Below the pieces are notes generated by a model. The model did no database searches, was not told where the DNA came from, and worked only from the letters and a program-made list of their open reading frames with translations. 64,000 bases of DNA from Eutreptiella sp. 'Long Island Sound 2002' (taxonomy: Eukaryota; Euglenozoa; Euglenophyceae; Eutreptiales; Eutreptiaceae): positions 33,966,397 to 34,030,396 of the forward strand of contig OZ038401.1 of NCBI GenBank assembly GCA_964036045.1, written 5' to 3'. Shown here piece by piece: positions 46,107-55,739 of the stretch; the stretch's first letter is position 1; each line of letters opens with the position of its first letter. Both the position numbers and the translations under genes were made by a program.

Positions 46107-47698
46107 ATGTCTTCTGCTATTAATGTCAATGTTGTACATGCTGCAGTTACTGGTGCTTTTGCTACTACAGCCAAAGGGTTGTTGCGAAATGCATTACGTG
46201 GTGGGACTCTGCAAAAGCTTTTGCAATTTTGCCTCATGTTGCGGAAGAATCGTAGGAGCCGGCACTCCCTGACACAGTTGAAGGCTGCCGCCACTGAGAA
46301 GAAGCCCCCACGATGGCCTACATGACCTACATGACATTTTTGTCACGGTTCCATGCCCTATACTGCCTGCTGCGTCGTATGGCCCTCCCATACTCTAACT
46401 GTGGGTCTGGTTACAACTGGGGTATTATGTCCTGCCGCCAACGCCGTAAGGTAGGAGTCCTTGGTCAGTGTAACACTAAGCAGGAGTCCATTCACCATCG
46501 TGCTGGACTAGCAGCACACAACTTGTGGAACACCATGCACCGTAGGCAAGTTTGTATATGGTTTGATAGCCTGAGGCGTTACAGGTAGGGAGCTGATCCC
46601 CATTCACCCGACTTAACCCTAAACTGTACAGCTGTTGCTGTTTTGCACACTACTGCCCTACCTGCATACCGGGGTGTGCCGGAGCTGGCCGAAATTGAGG
46701 CCAGGATACCAAAGGTTGCAGATGACATCTTTCGCTCACATAGAGCATTGTTTGATCGTATTGATGTTGCCAACCAAGGTATTCACAGAGTTTGGGTTCG
46801 TGCTCCTTTAGATATTGCCAGAAAAAATGTTCGTTCCCTCAACTGGAGACCCTTTTTCCTGTCTGAGCTCCGCTCCGGCACACACAAAGAGCTTTTGCAA
46901 CTCGTGGTTGATTTGTCATGTGTGGAACACCGCACCAGACACTGTGTTCCGCTGCTTGTGGACATGAAAATACACTTTGCCCTACTTAAGCTGTGTTATG
47001 GTGCTGCTTATGTTCCGTGGAATGTACCACAATTACTGTTGGGTTGTCCTTTGGTGTACGGAGTATGGCATAGCTATAAGTACTGCGTTGAATTGATCTA
47101 CAGGGCGTTCCTGCCGTTCATTAAGTTTTTGGAGCAGGCGAATAGCCTTCAGGTTGGGTCTATCCTCCCTCGCAAGGTCAAGGTCATCCATATGGAGAAG
47201 ACGTTGCTTGGACTCATGCTAGCCACATCGTCCAATAGAGGTAGACTAAATGAGCGCGTAACTACCCTGCTCAATAGCCAGCGGGACTTGACACCCATTC
47301 AGCGCAAGGGTTTGCGTATGTTATTAGCCCTGTATTAGCCCTTATTAGCCAAATGCACCCGCTCGCACTGCTGCCCAGCAAGGGCTGTTGCGTACTGCAC
47401 ATGCTTCTATCCGCGCTGCCAGCCGTGCACCGCCTGCTGCTCCTGCTGCTGCTCCTGGTGGAATTGCCTTGCCCCCAAAGCCACCCCCGAAGCCCCGAGC
47501 CAGAGCCCCCCCCGTACCCCCCCTAGCCCCCCCCCCCCCCCCCCCCGCCCAGTACCCCCCCTAGCCCCTGATGATTCCATTGCCATCGACTCTTGTGATA
47601 GTGACCGGGATATTGATTGTGATGCAGACAGCGTTGCCTCCTTTGAAGCCCTAGATGAGGCAGAACACATCGGTGTGGATACCCAGGAGTGGGACTGA
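46107..47698 (+). CDS. inverted-repeat gene A: putative transposase-like protein (left copy 38,541-40,133)
   Basis: Three plus-strand frames look like exons or frame-shifted pieces: 46,107-46,325 (MSSAINVNVVHAAVTGAFAT), 46,313-46,588 (Cys/His-rich, SNCGSGYNWGIMSCRQRRK), and 46,643-47,338. The last has LLVDMKIHFALLKLCYGAAY, CPLVYGVWHSYKYCVELIYR and KVKVIHMEKTLLGLML. The D...YGVWHxYK...ME order resembles DDE-type transposases that I associate with dinoflagellate genomes; this is an inference from memory. A possible intron at 46,585-46,704 (120 nt) would end in the CAG of a variant palindrome. The last part is Ala/Pro-rich with an acidic tail ending GVDTQEWD. In the right arm its 20-C run breaks the frame; in the left arm (21 G) it is open. 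Confidence 0.4.
46685..46704. repeat. variant 20-bp palindrome in gene A (left copy 39,536-39,555)
   Basis: CTGGCCGAAATTGAGGCCAG differs from the consensus in the centre-right. It is either coding (ELAEIEAR) or the 3' end of a 120-nt intron. Confidence 0.6.
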
Positions 47699-47790
47699 TT
47701 TCTGTTTGCAGCTGTGTTTGTCACTGTGGTATGGGTTCTGCCACGCATTGCCAGTGATTTTGGTGTGTCTATTTGCTGTTTCATGTTTTT

Positions 47791-47949
47791 CTGGACGAAA
47801 TTTCGCCCAGACTTGTTGTTTGGTCATATGGCTACCCCCGGAACACAAATGACATAAGGTTCTGGCCGAAATTTCGGCCAGCCTTTCAGAATGGTATTTC
47901 TGCACAGTGGTTTAACATGCAGAGCAGTGCTGGCCGAAATTTCGGCCAG
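47791..47949. repeat. three 20-bp palindromes between genes A and B (left copies 38,290-38,448)
   Basis: Perfect copies are at 47,862 and 47,930; a variant CTGGACGAAATTTCGCCCAG is at 47,791. They lie after the gene A stop and 120 bp before the gene B start. This intergenic position means the palindrome is not limited to introns. Confidence 0.8.
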
Positions 47950-48070
47950 GTTATCCGATTTTCCTGTCAGGCAGTCCGTTTTGGTCCTTTTTTGGTTTAT
48001 CTGTGCTTGTTATTTGCTATTTGGGAACTCTCTCCTTCATGAAATGTTGCCGTGTAGCATTTTATTTTAT

Positions 48071-50608
48071 GACTGAGCCTGGAGAGGTATCACAGGACGT
48101 GGCTGTTTCGCCACATGGTGAGCCTGCAGCAGACAATGGGCAATCTCAAGTGCAATCGCAGTCTCAAGAGGACCAGGCGAGCACAGAGGGACTTCAAAAG
48201 AAGCCTAAGGCCGCACCAAAGAAAAATTCAACATCCTCCATCAAGTTATCTTACTGGGTTACGTCAACGACGAAAATAAAGGTTCGCTGGGATCAGATTA
48301 TTCATGACCACGACCAAAAATTTGGGCAGGTCCGTAGGATATCGGATGATCGCGTGCAACGCCGCTACGACGATCTGAAGGCAGGCCCGCCTGTGGATTA
48401 CATCCAGGATCTCCTTTTCTATAAAGTCACTCGTATGTGTGTTGTGGTATTCTTCTCGATAGTACCGTTTTCGCGTCTGAATTTTCGACCCTGCTGTTTC
48501 GAATATTCCTGTTGCACAGCCACTTGCTGGGTTCTGTTGGGCGGTCAGCATATTTACAATGCTGCCCAAAAACACAAGACGGAATTTGAGATGAAAAATA
48601 TGGAGACTCCGGATTGGACCCTGGTATTTGGTGGTCATGAAGTCAAACAGGACTGCCCCCTGCGGACTAGGCGCCGGCTTGCAGGCTTACATCAAATCCA
48701 GACCACTGCTGGCTCAGCATCCACCACATCGGAGCGAATGTCCCTGCTCCTGGATAGGCTTGAGGATGAGGATGCCAATGAGTACACCCTTTACCATCAC
48801 AAGACTGTTATGCTTGAAGAGTGTGGTGTTGCTGCCGAGGAAGGCACTGTGGTGTGTTTCGTTTATTAATTCGGTTTTGTCGATCGACCTGGCCGAAATT
48901 TCGGCCAGCTTCTGTGTTCCACATGTTCTCCTGTGCAGACTGCTGTTGCCAAACGGTGGGGTGGCGTTGGGCGTTTGGTGAAATTTGTGGGTCTTGCTGC
49001 AGTAGACGCCATGGCAGCCATGGAGAAGCGTGGATTACATCCCGCACTGGGTACGTTCAAGGAAGTGGAAGGCATCACGCCTGACCGACTTCGCGACATC
49101 ATAGGTTACATGGATGGGACAAAAAATACCCTGCGTCTCAAAAAAATTATAAAAGATGTTAAAAAGGCCCAGATGTGGTCTTGGCATATTCTTCATCCCG
49201 AGGCGGTTACCAATGGGCTTGTGAACAACACCAGAGGTATGTTTTGGTCAAACAGGGGTTTGTATTCGAATAAACTCGACCGACCTGGCCGAAATTTCGG
49301 CCAGTGTGTCGTTCAATTAATGCACAATAGTAGCCCACCCTGTGACACCACCTGTCTGCAGCTACACTTGGTACTATCGAGACGGCCAAAAGGCAGTGCG
49401 CTATTGCATCACACCTGAAGTTAGCCTATGGCAGCTGGACCTGGACTGAAGAAAACCCCTGGCCACCGTGGTCATCAGTAATTAAGGCCCCTCTTTGGAA
49501 GGAACCTAAATATGAGGGGTTGCGGGGATTGTTGCCGAAGCCTGTTGCTAAGCCTGTTTGTGAAAAATCGGATATTGGTCTGGTTAGTATCCAGTGTGCT
49601 AGGGAGTCCCTCGTTGAGACAAGCACCGGCAAACTCATTGCAGAGTCAGGCCGTGTGGAACTGATGGCAATGCGTTGTGGAGTCCCTGTTCCCAGTATCA
49701 TTAGTTCATTGCCCTTTGCTGCTTGTGTCATTGAGGTGCCCCGCCTCTATACAGCTGGTTTGCATAACCTGATTGCGCAGCTGCTTTTTTCCGGTATGCC
49801 TGTGTTCATTGCGGGTGAGTGTGCTGATGTGAAAGCCACTGTTGCTGCTTTGAAGGCCACTGTGGCCGAGGATATGTATGAGTGTGATTTTGCAATTTAC
49901 AATTTGTCAAGCAATACCCCGTTGTACACTTCCACTTCCCATCTGGTTTCCATTTGTTCTGCCACCCCCGTTACGTGGCTTTTACTGAAGGACCCATGTC
50001 GTCTGTGATGCCTGTTGAGATATTCTCATTTCATTGGAGCCTGGTTCCGGTCCCAGAATGGGCAGGCAACTGGTTTTTGCTGGGGACTGATGTCTACCAG
50101 GTTTTCCAAGGACTGTAATGTTGTGTGTGCCCTTTTGGCTGAGGAGACTGTTGTGCCTGATGAGTTTGTTCAGTCCATCAGAGCAGCTATCACCAACGCC
50201 GACACGTGCCCCCCCAAGTCATGGGAGGATGTGTACCACGACTTGGGGGCAGCTTTTCCTGTGGATTGTTCTGGGGTTAGGTATGTAGATGAGGATCCTC
50301 AGGAGCAAGATGGGGAGGCAGAGTCGCAACCAGAGACACACACTACAAAGAAGAAACCCAAAACTGCCCCTGCCCCCTCACCTAGTGGCACGCAGTGCGC
50401 TCAGGCCACCGCAGCTTCCTCCTCAGGCACTGTGGCCCCTACTGGCAGAGGTATGACTGCTTTTGTGAATCATTTTTCACCATCCCAGGGTGGAAACACA
50501 CAGTCACAGAACTCTGCCACTGCCAAGCCTGGTGCTGCAGCCCCTGCCAAGCCTCCTGCTAACACAGGTGCTAAGAAGCCCCGTGCATCTGGTCTGCGCA
50601 AGCGCTAA
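48071..50608 (+). CDS. inverted-repeat gene B: spliced protein of unknown function (left copy 35,632-38,168)
   Basis: The ATG at 48,071 begins MTEPGEVSQDVAVSPHGEPA. Three GT-AG introns restore one frame: 48,433-48,519, 48,852-48,938 and 49,237-49,361. Exons carry KIKVRWDQIIHDHDQKFGQV, GGQHIYNAAQKHKTEFEMKN, TAVAKRWGGVGRLVKFVGLA, then TLGTIETAKRQCAIASHLKL and LRGLLPKPVAKPVCEK. A TGA at 50,006 interrupts the frame before it resumes (FVQSIRAAITNADTCPPKSW). A third frame across the stop also looks coding (SSVMPVEIFSFHWSLVPVP), so a frame change there is possible. The end is low-complexity and basic (GAKKPRASGLRKR, then TAA). In the left arm a one-base shorter A run near 37,095 breaks the second exon. 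No known domain is recognised. Confidence 0.5.
48433..48519 (+). other. gene B intron 1 (87 nt)
   Basis: Donor GTATGTGT and acceptor TTCCTGTTGCACAG are both good. Removal joins the open frame as KVTPTCWVLL. A degenerate trace of the palindrome (TCTGAATTTTCGAC) may be present. Confidence 0.6.
48852..48938 (+). other. gene B intron 2 (87 nt) with a perfect 20-bp palindrome
   Basis: Donor GTGTGTTT and acceptor TTCTCCTGTGCAG. The palindrome occupies 48,889-48,908. Splicing joins EEGTV to TAVAKRW and removes an in-frame TAA. Confidence 0.65.
49237..49361 (+). other. gene B intron 3 (125 nt) with a perfect 20-bp palindrome
   Basis: Donor GTATGTTT and acceptor CACCTGTCTGCAG. The palindrome is at 49,285-49,304, preceded by TCGACCGAC as in intron 2 (TCGATCGAC). 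Splicing changes frame exactly as needed to join LVNNTR to ATLGTIETAKRQ, which supports the intron strongly. Confidence 0.75.
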
Positions 50609-50647
50609 TGCCAGTCCTGCTGCTTATATTGCGTATCAATATGAAGT

Positions 50648-50961
50648 CTGGCCGAAATTTCGGCCGGCATGCAGTGCTCAGCCTCTTCCGCCTCTTGTTA
50701 TTGTGTTTCCCCATAGGCACTGCAAAAGTCTGATTTGATTCGTCAGGTGGCAAGTATTTGCTTGTAATTGAGTATATTATGTTGCACACCCTGTTCAAAT
50801 GTCACTGCTCCTGTGTTCCTTGCTCGTGTCTACTGTCATAGGTACCCATTTCAGTTATCATATTCGGAGTTTCGATGGACCTGGCCGAATTTTCGGCCAG
50901 CTTAGGCCTGTCTGCCAAATAGGACCATGTATTTGGACATTTTTCGAAGAATTTCGGCCAG
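50648..50961. repeat. outer palindrome copies after gene B (left copies 35,279-35,592)
   Basis: Variants lie at 50,648-50,667 (last bases CCGG) and 50,881-50,900 (CTGGCCGAATTTTCGGCCAG), with a half copy near 50,944-50,961. They are the outermost members of the family, 60-370 bp inside the arm end. Confidence 0.7.
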
Positions 50962-51417
50962 GTTGGTTAAAATAGGAAATACAAGTACATGCTTCGGGAT
51001 AGTTTTCTGTGTGCTTCAATGCAAGGTATGTTTGGGGTTCCTTTATCTGTGATGTATAGGGGGGTTCTGTGATCAACCTGGAACAAAGGGGAGTGAAAAA
51101 TAGGCAGCCCCCCCCCCCCCCCGCACTGGAATGCAGTGGTCTAAATGTAAAACAACACTATATTTTGGTGAATGTTTATTTTGAAAATCTGTGTGTTTCC
51201 AGAAATGCAAATAATGGCATATATTTGAAATACACACCTTGTTTTTGGATGTTGCCACCAGGGGGGTTTGGATACCCAAAAAATAACACCCCTTTTCACA
51301 TACTTTTTCCCTCACTACAACATGGACTTCCGTGGGCCATAGCGCCAGGTGGGGGGTGGGCAACTTGTGACGCCTAAGCATTACACCATCCACTGGCGCC
51401 GCAATCAGCGAGTGTGG

Positions 51418-51834
51418 ATGAGATTGCAGATCCAGGGACCGTCGCGCATGATGGTGGAGATTGTCACAACGGTGTGTGAGCCAGAGCCCGTGTCGCATCA
51501 GGAGCTGTTTTCACTGATGGTCGCCGTGTGCTGGCTGCTCAAGCAACGTGCTTACGAAAGTATGCGCATCAGCTGGATCCGGAAGCGAGAGGACCACATG
51601 CACATCTTCGAGTGGGAGGCCATCCTGATGGTGCCCACTGCAACAGGGTGCCGGTCAGTGCGCACCTCCGCAGGCAGGTCCGGAGACTATTACCACATAT
51701 GGTTTGCAGGAGCGCCGGAAGTGCTGAGGCACTTCCAACAAACGCTTTTCCACCCAAGTGACCCCATCTCAGGGGATGCAGTACCCTGCTTGTACACTCT
51801 GCCTTTGACGCCTCCGGCAGTTAGACAATATTAG
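51418..51834 (+). CDS. hypothetical 138-aa ORF in the right flank
   Basis: The frame is open from 51,349; the first ATG is at 51,418. It reads MRLQIQGPSRMMVEIVTTVC, CEPEPVSHQELFSLMVAVCW, then SWIRKREDHMHIFEWEAILM and YYHIWFAGAPEVLRHFQQTL. Amphipathic and aromatic-rich, it looks like real coding sequence, but I recognise no family. It ends at the start of a tandem-repeat array. The stretch just upstream (51,355-51,380) is shared with the arms. Confidence 0.4.
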   Translation: MRLQIQGPSRMMVEIVTTVCEPEPVSHQELFSLMVAVCWLLKQRAYESMRISWIRKREDHMHIFEWEAILMVPTATGCRSVRTSAGRSGDYYHIWFAGAPEVLRHFQQTLFHPSDPISGDAVPCLYTLPLTPPAVRQY

Positions 51835-52385
51835 CTTGTCGTCACAAGCTTAGGCTTTCATTTTACAGGAGTGTGGCACATCCTTCATGTGCTTCCTGCT
51901 TTTGACGCCTCCGGCAGGCGGACAATACTTGTCAGTCATCACGGCCGGGGCACACCCGGATTATGCTTTCACTTATCAAGGGTGTGGCACACCTGCGCTG
52001 CACAGTGCAGCTGCCTCTCTCCATGCAAGCAGGCAGAGTGACGTGAGCCCCGTGTTTTTTCACGGGTTTGGCCCGGGGTGTCTTGTCGCCCAGGGCATAT
52101 GCACATGCAGAGCAGACCCATGAATGCGCGAGTACGCACAGAGCTTGTTTTTGACGCCTCCGGCACGCGGACGATAATCATCAGTCAACACTTGTGACCG
52201 GGGCACGCCCGGCTTATGCTATCACTTTTCAAGGGTGTGGCACCTGCGCTGCACAGTGCAGTTACCACTCTCCATGCAATGACTGAGCTCAGTGTTTTGT
52301 CACGGGTATAGCCTGGGGTGTCTTGTCGCCCAGGGCATATGCACATGCAGAGCAGATTCACAAATGCGCGAGTACGCATAGGGCA
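51806..52385. repeat. ~240-bp tandem repeat, about 2.3 copies
   Basis: TTTGACGCCTCCGGCA marks unit starts near 51,806, 51,901 and 52,150. Each full unit contains TGTCTTGTCGCCCAGGGCAT and ends with GCGCGAGTACGCA. The first unit is partial. Confidence 0.8.
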
Positions 52386-52606
52386 CCTGCCTGCCGGGGC
52401 GCCATCCGTTCCTATTAGGGTTAGCAAGGGTGCAGGGGATCATACAGGGGGACGAACAGGGATCAGAACACAAACAGAGCAGGCCACCAAAGTGGCAGCA
52501 ATGATGCACCTCTGGCTGTACATACTGAATTCCATGAACCTTCGGAACAGTGCAGTCGCTACAATCCGAGCTTTGAGGGGCTGAGGGGAGCAATGGAAAA
52601 CCTCGA

Positions 52607-53935
52607 GTGAGACCAACACTCTCGCATAATTTTACCAGAGCAGCTCTCACTTTCTTTTCTTTCCCGCCCACTTTTGTGAACCTCGGCATCTCTTTGCTAA
52701 GATTGCAATACCATTTCCTGGTGGGCAGTGCGGCCATCAGGGAGGTGATTTTCTATCAGGAAGCAGGTATTGGTCAGGGTGACCCGGTTTCACCCCAGCT
52801 CTTCTCTTTTTGCGCAGCAATCATCATTTACACGCTGTGGCAGCTGCGGGTTAAAATGGGCATGTACCTCTACGTGGATGATTTTCTCATCACAGTTGGT
52901 CAAGAGACCACGAAATAGCAGCTAACACAAGTGTTACAAGACCTCCGGCGGTGTGTCACCAATCACTCCACAGCAGTGCGCTTTGCCCCTGGCGAATAGT
53001 GACCCTTTGTGCCTGATGGACCAATCGTGCCTGAATGTCATCCCCCTCCCACTCTGATAGTGTATGACATGCAACCTGCCGATTCACCTCGGCCTTCAAT
53101 CTTCACTCCGCTGTCTTTTTCAGCCTACAGTCATTGTGCCTCACGCACACTGGGAAGCCTACGGGCGTGGCAGTCTCCCACTGCATAACCTGGTTTCAGA
53201 CTCAGCTCATCCTCACTACGTGTCAGATCCGCTACCACAGTCATTTGTGGGATCATCCTCGCACCGGACAGCTCTGAACCTTGATCCCGAGGGGTCACCT
53301 CGAGTATTGTGAAGTGAGCAGGCTACGCCAGCTCATCTTGGTGTGAGCCAAAAAAAAAGTTTCAAGAGCTCCGGCGTTTTCCAGCAGCTAGTGGCCTACA
53401 ACAAAATGTAGGCAAGTCCGCGTATGTCACAAAGGGCACGTTACAACCGGAGGCTTTGCAGCTCATGCAAGATTCGCGCCTGGGGCACGAAACAAAGGTC
53501 CGGTACCTTGGAGTGCAAATGGGGCACGTGTTTGTGAAAGAAGCCTCTGTGGGTCCCTTGAGTGAGGCATACCGCAGAGCGCGGATTGCAGCCACCATTG
53601 TACTGTCCATACCGGAAAAAATCACACTACTGAAAACATGGATCCTTCCCACGTTGTTGATGATGGCCCGGGCCTACGTTGCCGATCGGTCTGTGGTCTC
53701 GGCTCTAAACACTGTTTACAACATACTCTTTTGTTGTGATAGTTGGGGAATCAAAACCCATAAACTTTCCCAACGGAGGGACCAAGGAGGTTACTCGGTA
53801 CCCATTCCGCAAACATGGCTTGCTGCCAAGGGGGGGCCAGCAACAGTTGCAGCACTAACCTCCCCCACAGAGTCGTACGCTACTGTGGCACATACCAGCG
53901 TGCGGCCCGCAGAAGCAGCACAGGTAGGTAGGTAG
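52607..53935 (+). pseudogene. LINE reverse transcriptase fragment (YVDD)
   Basis: The first frame (52,607-52,918) has EAGIGQGDPVSPQLFSFCAA (block B) and MYLYVDDFLITVGQE (block C, YVDD with both catalytic Asp). After stops and unclear sequence at 52,990-53,350, a second frame (53,400-53,935) has RYLGVQMG (the YLG block), ITLLKTWILPTLLMMARAYV and GGYSVPIPQTWLAAKGG. The last part is the homologue of the spacer of the giant inverted repeat, so both come from one LINE family. In-frame stops show decay. The C-terminal finger and RNase H are absent. Confidence 0.7.
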
Positions 53936-54516
53936 GTATCTTCGGGAGCTCGGGATGCCTCCTTTGACAATGCAGGAAGAAGGTCTTACCAAGGGGACGT
54001 CCTGTCCCTCCCACTGCCCTATGTCAGGTGCCTCTTGAGCCGCTCCCGCATGTGCTTGGGAAGGCATTGTCGCGGCCACCCGGTCCATGTGTCCCAGGTG
54101 GGAGGGTGTCCCCACATGTGTTCATGGCTAGGGCCACATGCCCCCTCCTTTGGGCGGCAGCTCTGGGGGCTGCCCAGCCGTGTGGAGTATCTCTCACCAC
54201 AAGGGGTATCGCTCCCGCTTGTCTACGGTACGACCGCCTCACCCTTGTGGCTTGAGTTGCGGGGCCACTCTGCCTGGCAGGCGAGCCCCTCCTGGACTGT
54301 GTACCGGCTCGCCTGTCACCGGTTGCTTCCATGGCTCCGGGTGACGTTTGCCATGGTCCCCGATGCAGCCTGGCCGGGCTCGGACCAGTGGCCTTGGAGT
54401 ACCGCTCCTGCCCCTGGCCCGGTGGGTCGGCCGGGTCGCCCAAGTGTGTCCAACCCATGGGGTGTTGGTACTTTCCTGTCCCTCGGCCGCCCTACGTGTG
54501 CGCGGTGTACCGGGTG
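53936..54516. other. GC-rich transition, no gene recognised
   Basis: After a short GTAGGTAGGTAGGTA run the base composition turns strongly G+C-rich. Open frames are long only because AT-rich stop codons are rare. Confidence 0.4.
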
Positions 54517-55700
54517 TTTGGCTCCTGTTCATTGGTGTGCTCGCGTGGTTTGTTGTGTTGCGTCTGCGGTGTCCTGGGCCACTTGGCTCCTCTTCACCGG
54601 TGCGCCCGCTCGGTGTGTTGTGTTGTGTGTGCGGTGTCCTGGGCCCCTTGGCTCCCGTTCACCGGTGTGCCCGCTGGGTGTGTTGTGTTGCGTGTGCGGC
54701 GTCCTAGGCCACTTGGCTCCTGTTCACCGGTGTGCCCGCTCGGTGTGTTGCTTTGCGTGCGCGGTGTCCTAGGCCACTTGGCTCCTCTTCACCGGTGTGC
54801 TTGCTCTGTCTTTTGTTTTGTTTGTGCGTTGTCCTGGGCCACTTGGCTCCTGTTCACCGGTGTGCCCGCGCGGTTTGTTGTGTTGTGTCTGCGGTGTCCT
54901 GGGCCACTTGGCTCCTGTTCACCGGTGCGCCCGCTCGGTGTGTTGTGTTGTGTGTGCGGTGTCCTGGGCCCCTTGGCTCCCGTTCACCGGTGTGCCCGCT
55001 GGGTGTGTTGTGTTGCGTGTGCGGCGTCCTGGGCCACTTGGCTCCTGTTCACCGGTGTGCCCGCTCGGTGTGTTGCTCTGCGTGCGCGGTGTTCTAGGCC
55101 ACTTGGCTCCTCTTCACCGGTGTGCTTGCTCTGTCTTTTGTTTTGTTTGTGCGGTGTCCTGGGCCACTTGGCTCCTGTTCACCGGTGTGCCCGCGCGGTT
55201 TGTTGTGTTGTGTCTGCGGCGTCCTGGGCCACTTGGCTCCTGTTCACCGGTGTGCCCGCTCGGTGTGTTGTGTTGCGTGTGCGGTGTCCTGGGCCCCTTG
55301 GCTCCCGTTCACCGGTGTGCCCGCTGGGTGTGTTGTGTTGCGTGTGCGGTGTCTTGGGCCACTTGGCTCCTGTTCACCGGTGCGCCCGCTCGGTGTGTTG
55401 CTTTGCGTGCGCGGTGTCCCGGGCCACTTGGCTCCTGTTCACCGGTGTGCCTGCTCTGTCTTTTGTTTTGTTTGTGCGGTGTCCCGGGCCACTTGGCTCC
55501 TGTTCACCGCTGTGCCCGCTCGGTGTGTTGTTTTGTGTGTGCGGTGTCCTGGGCCTCTTGGCTCCTGTTCACCAGTGTGCCAGGCCGTGGTGTCCCGTCC
55601 CTTTGGTGCCCTCGGTGCACGTGCGTGTGCGGTGTCGTGGCCCTCGTGGCGCCTGTTCACCGGTGTGCGCGCTGTGTGCGGTGCGCGCGTGCCGTTGGTG
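54517..55700. repeat. 65-bp minisatellite, about 17 copies
   Basis: CTTGGCTCCTGTTCACCGG recurs every 65 bp (for example starts near 54,583, 54,648, 54,713 and 54,778). Copies differ mainly in CCCGCTCGG versus CCCGCTGGG and in GTCCTGGGCC versus GTCCTAGGCC. Because 65 is not a multiple of three and the unit lacks stops, all plus frames remain open; the Cys/Leu-rich peptides predicted here are artefacts. Confidence 0.95.
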
Positions 55701-55739
55701 GTTGTGTCCCTCTTCCCCCCCCCCTAATTTTTGTTTTTT

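Larger units (their letters stand above)
43300..51022 (+). repeat. right arm of the giant inverted repeat (7,723 bp), probably the original copy
   Basis: Partner of 35,218-42,940. From centre outwards it holds the 3' part of a LINE (to about 44,900), unknown ORFs (44,954-45,707), a cluster of 20-bp palindromes, gene A (46,107-47,698), three more palindromes, and gene B (48,071-50,608). It ends at GTGCTTCAATGC, after which the mirrored similarity stops. It is taken as the original because the LINE reading frame passes from the unique spacer into it. Confidence 0.97.

Noticed and set aside
35218-51022. Simple sequencing fold-back (missed adapter) as the explanation of the inverted repeat
   Set aside because: Not accepted as default because a 359-bp non-palindromic spacer, unrelated flanks on both sides and scattered differences between arms are present. 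It remains possible until reads are checked.
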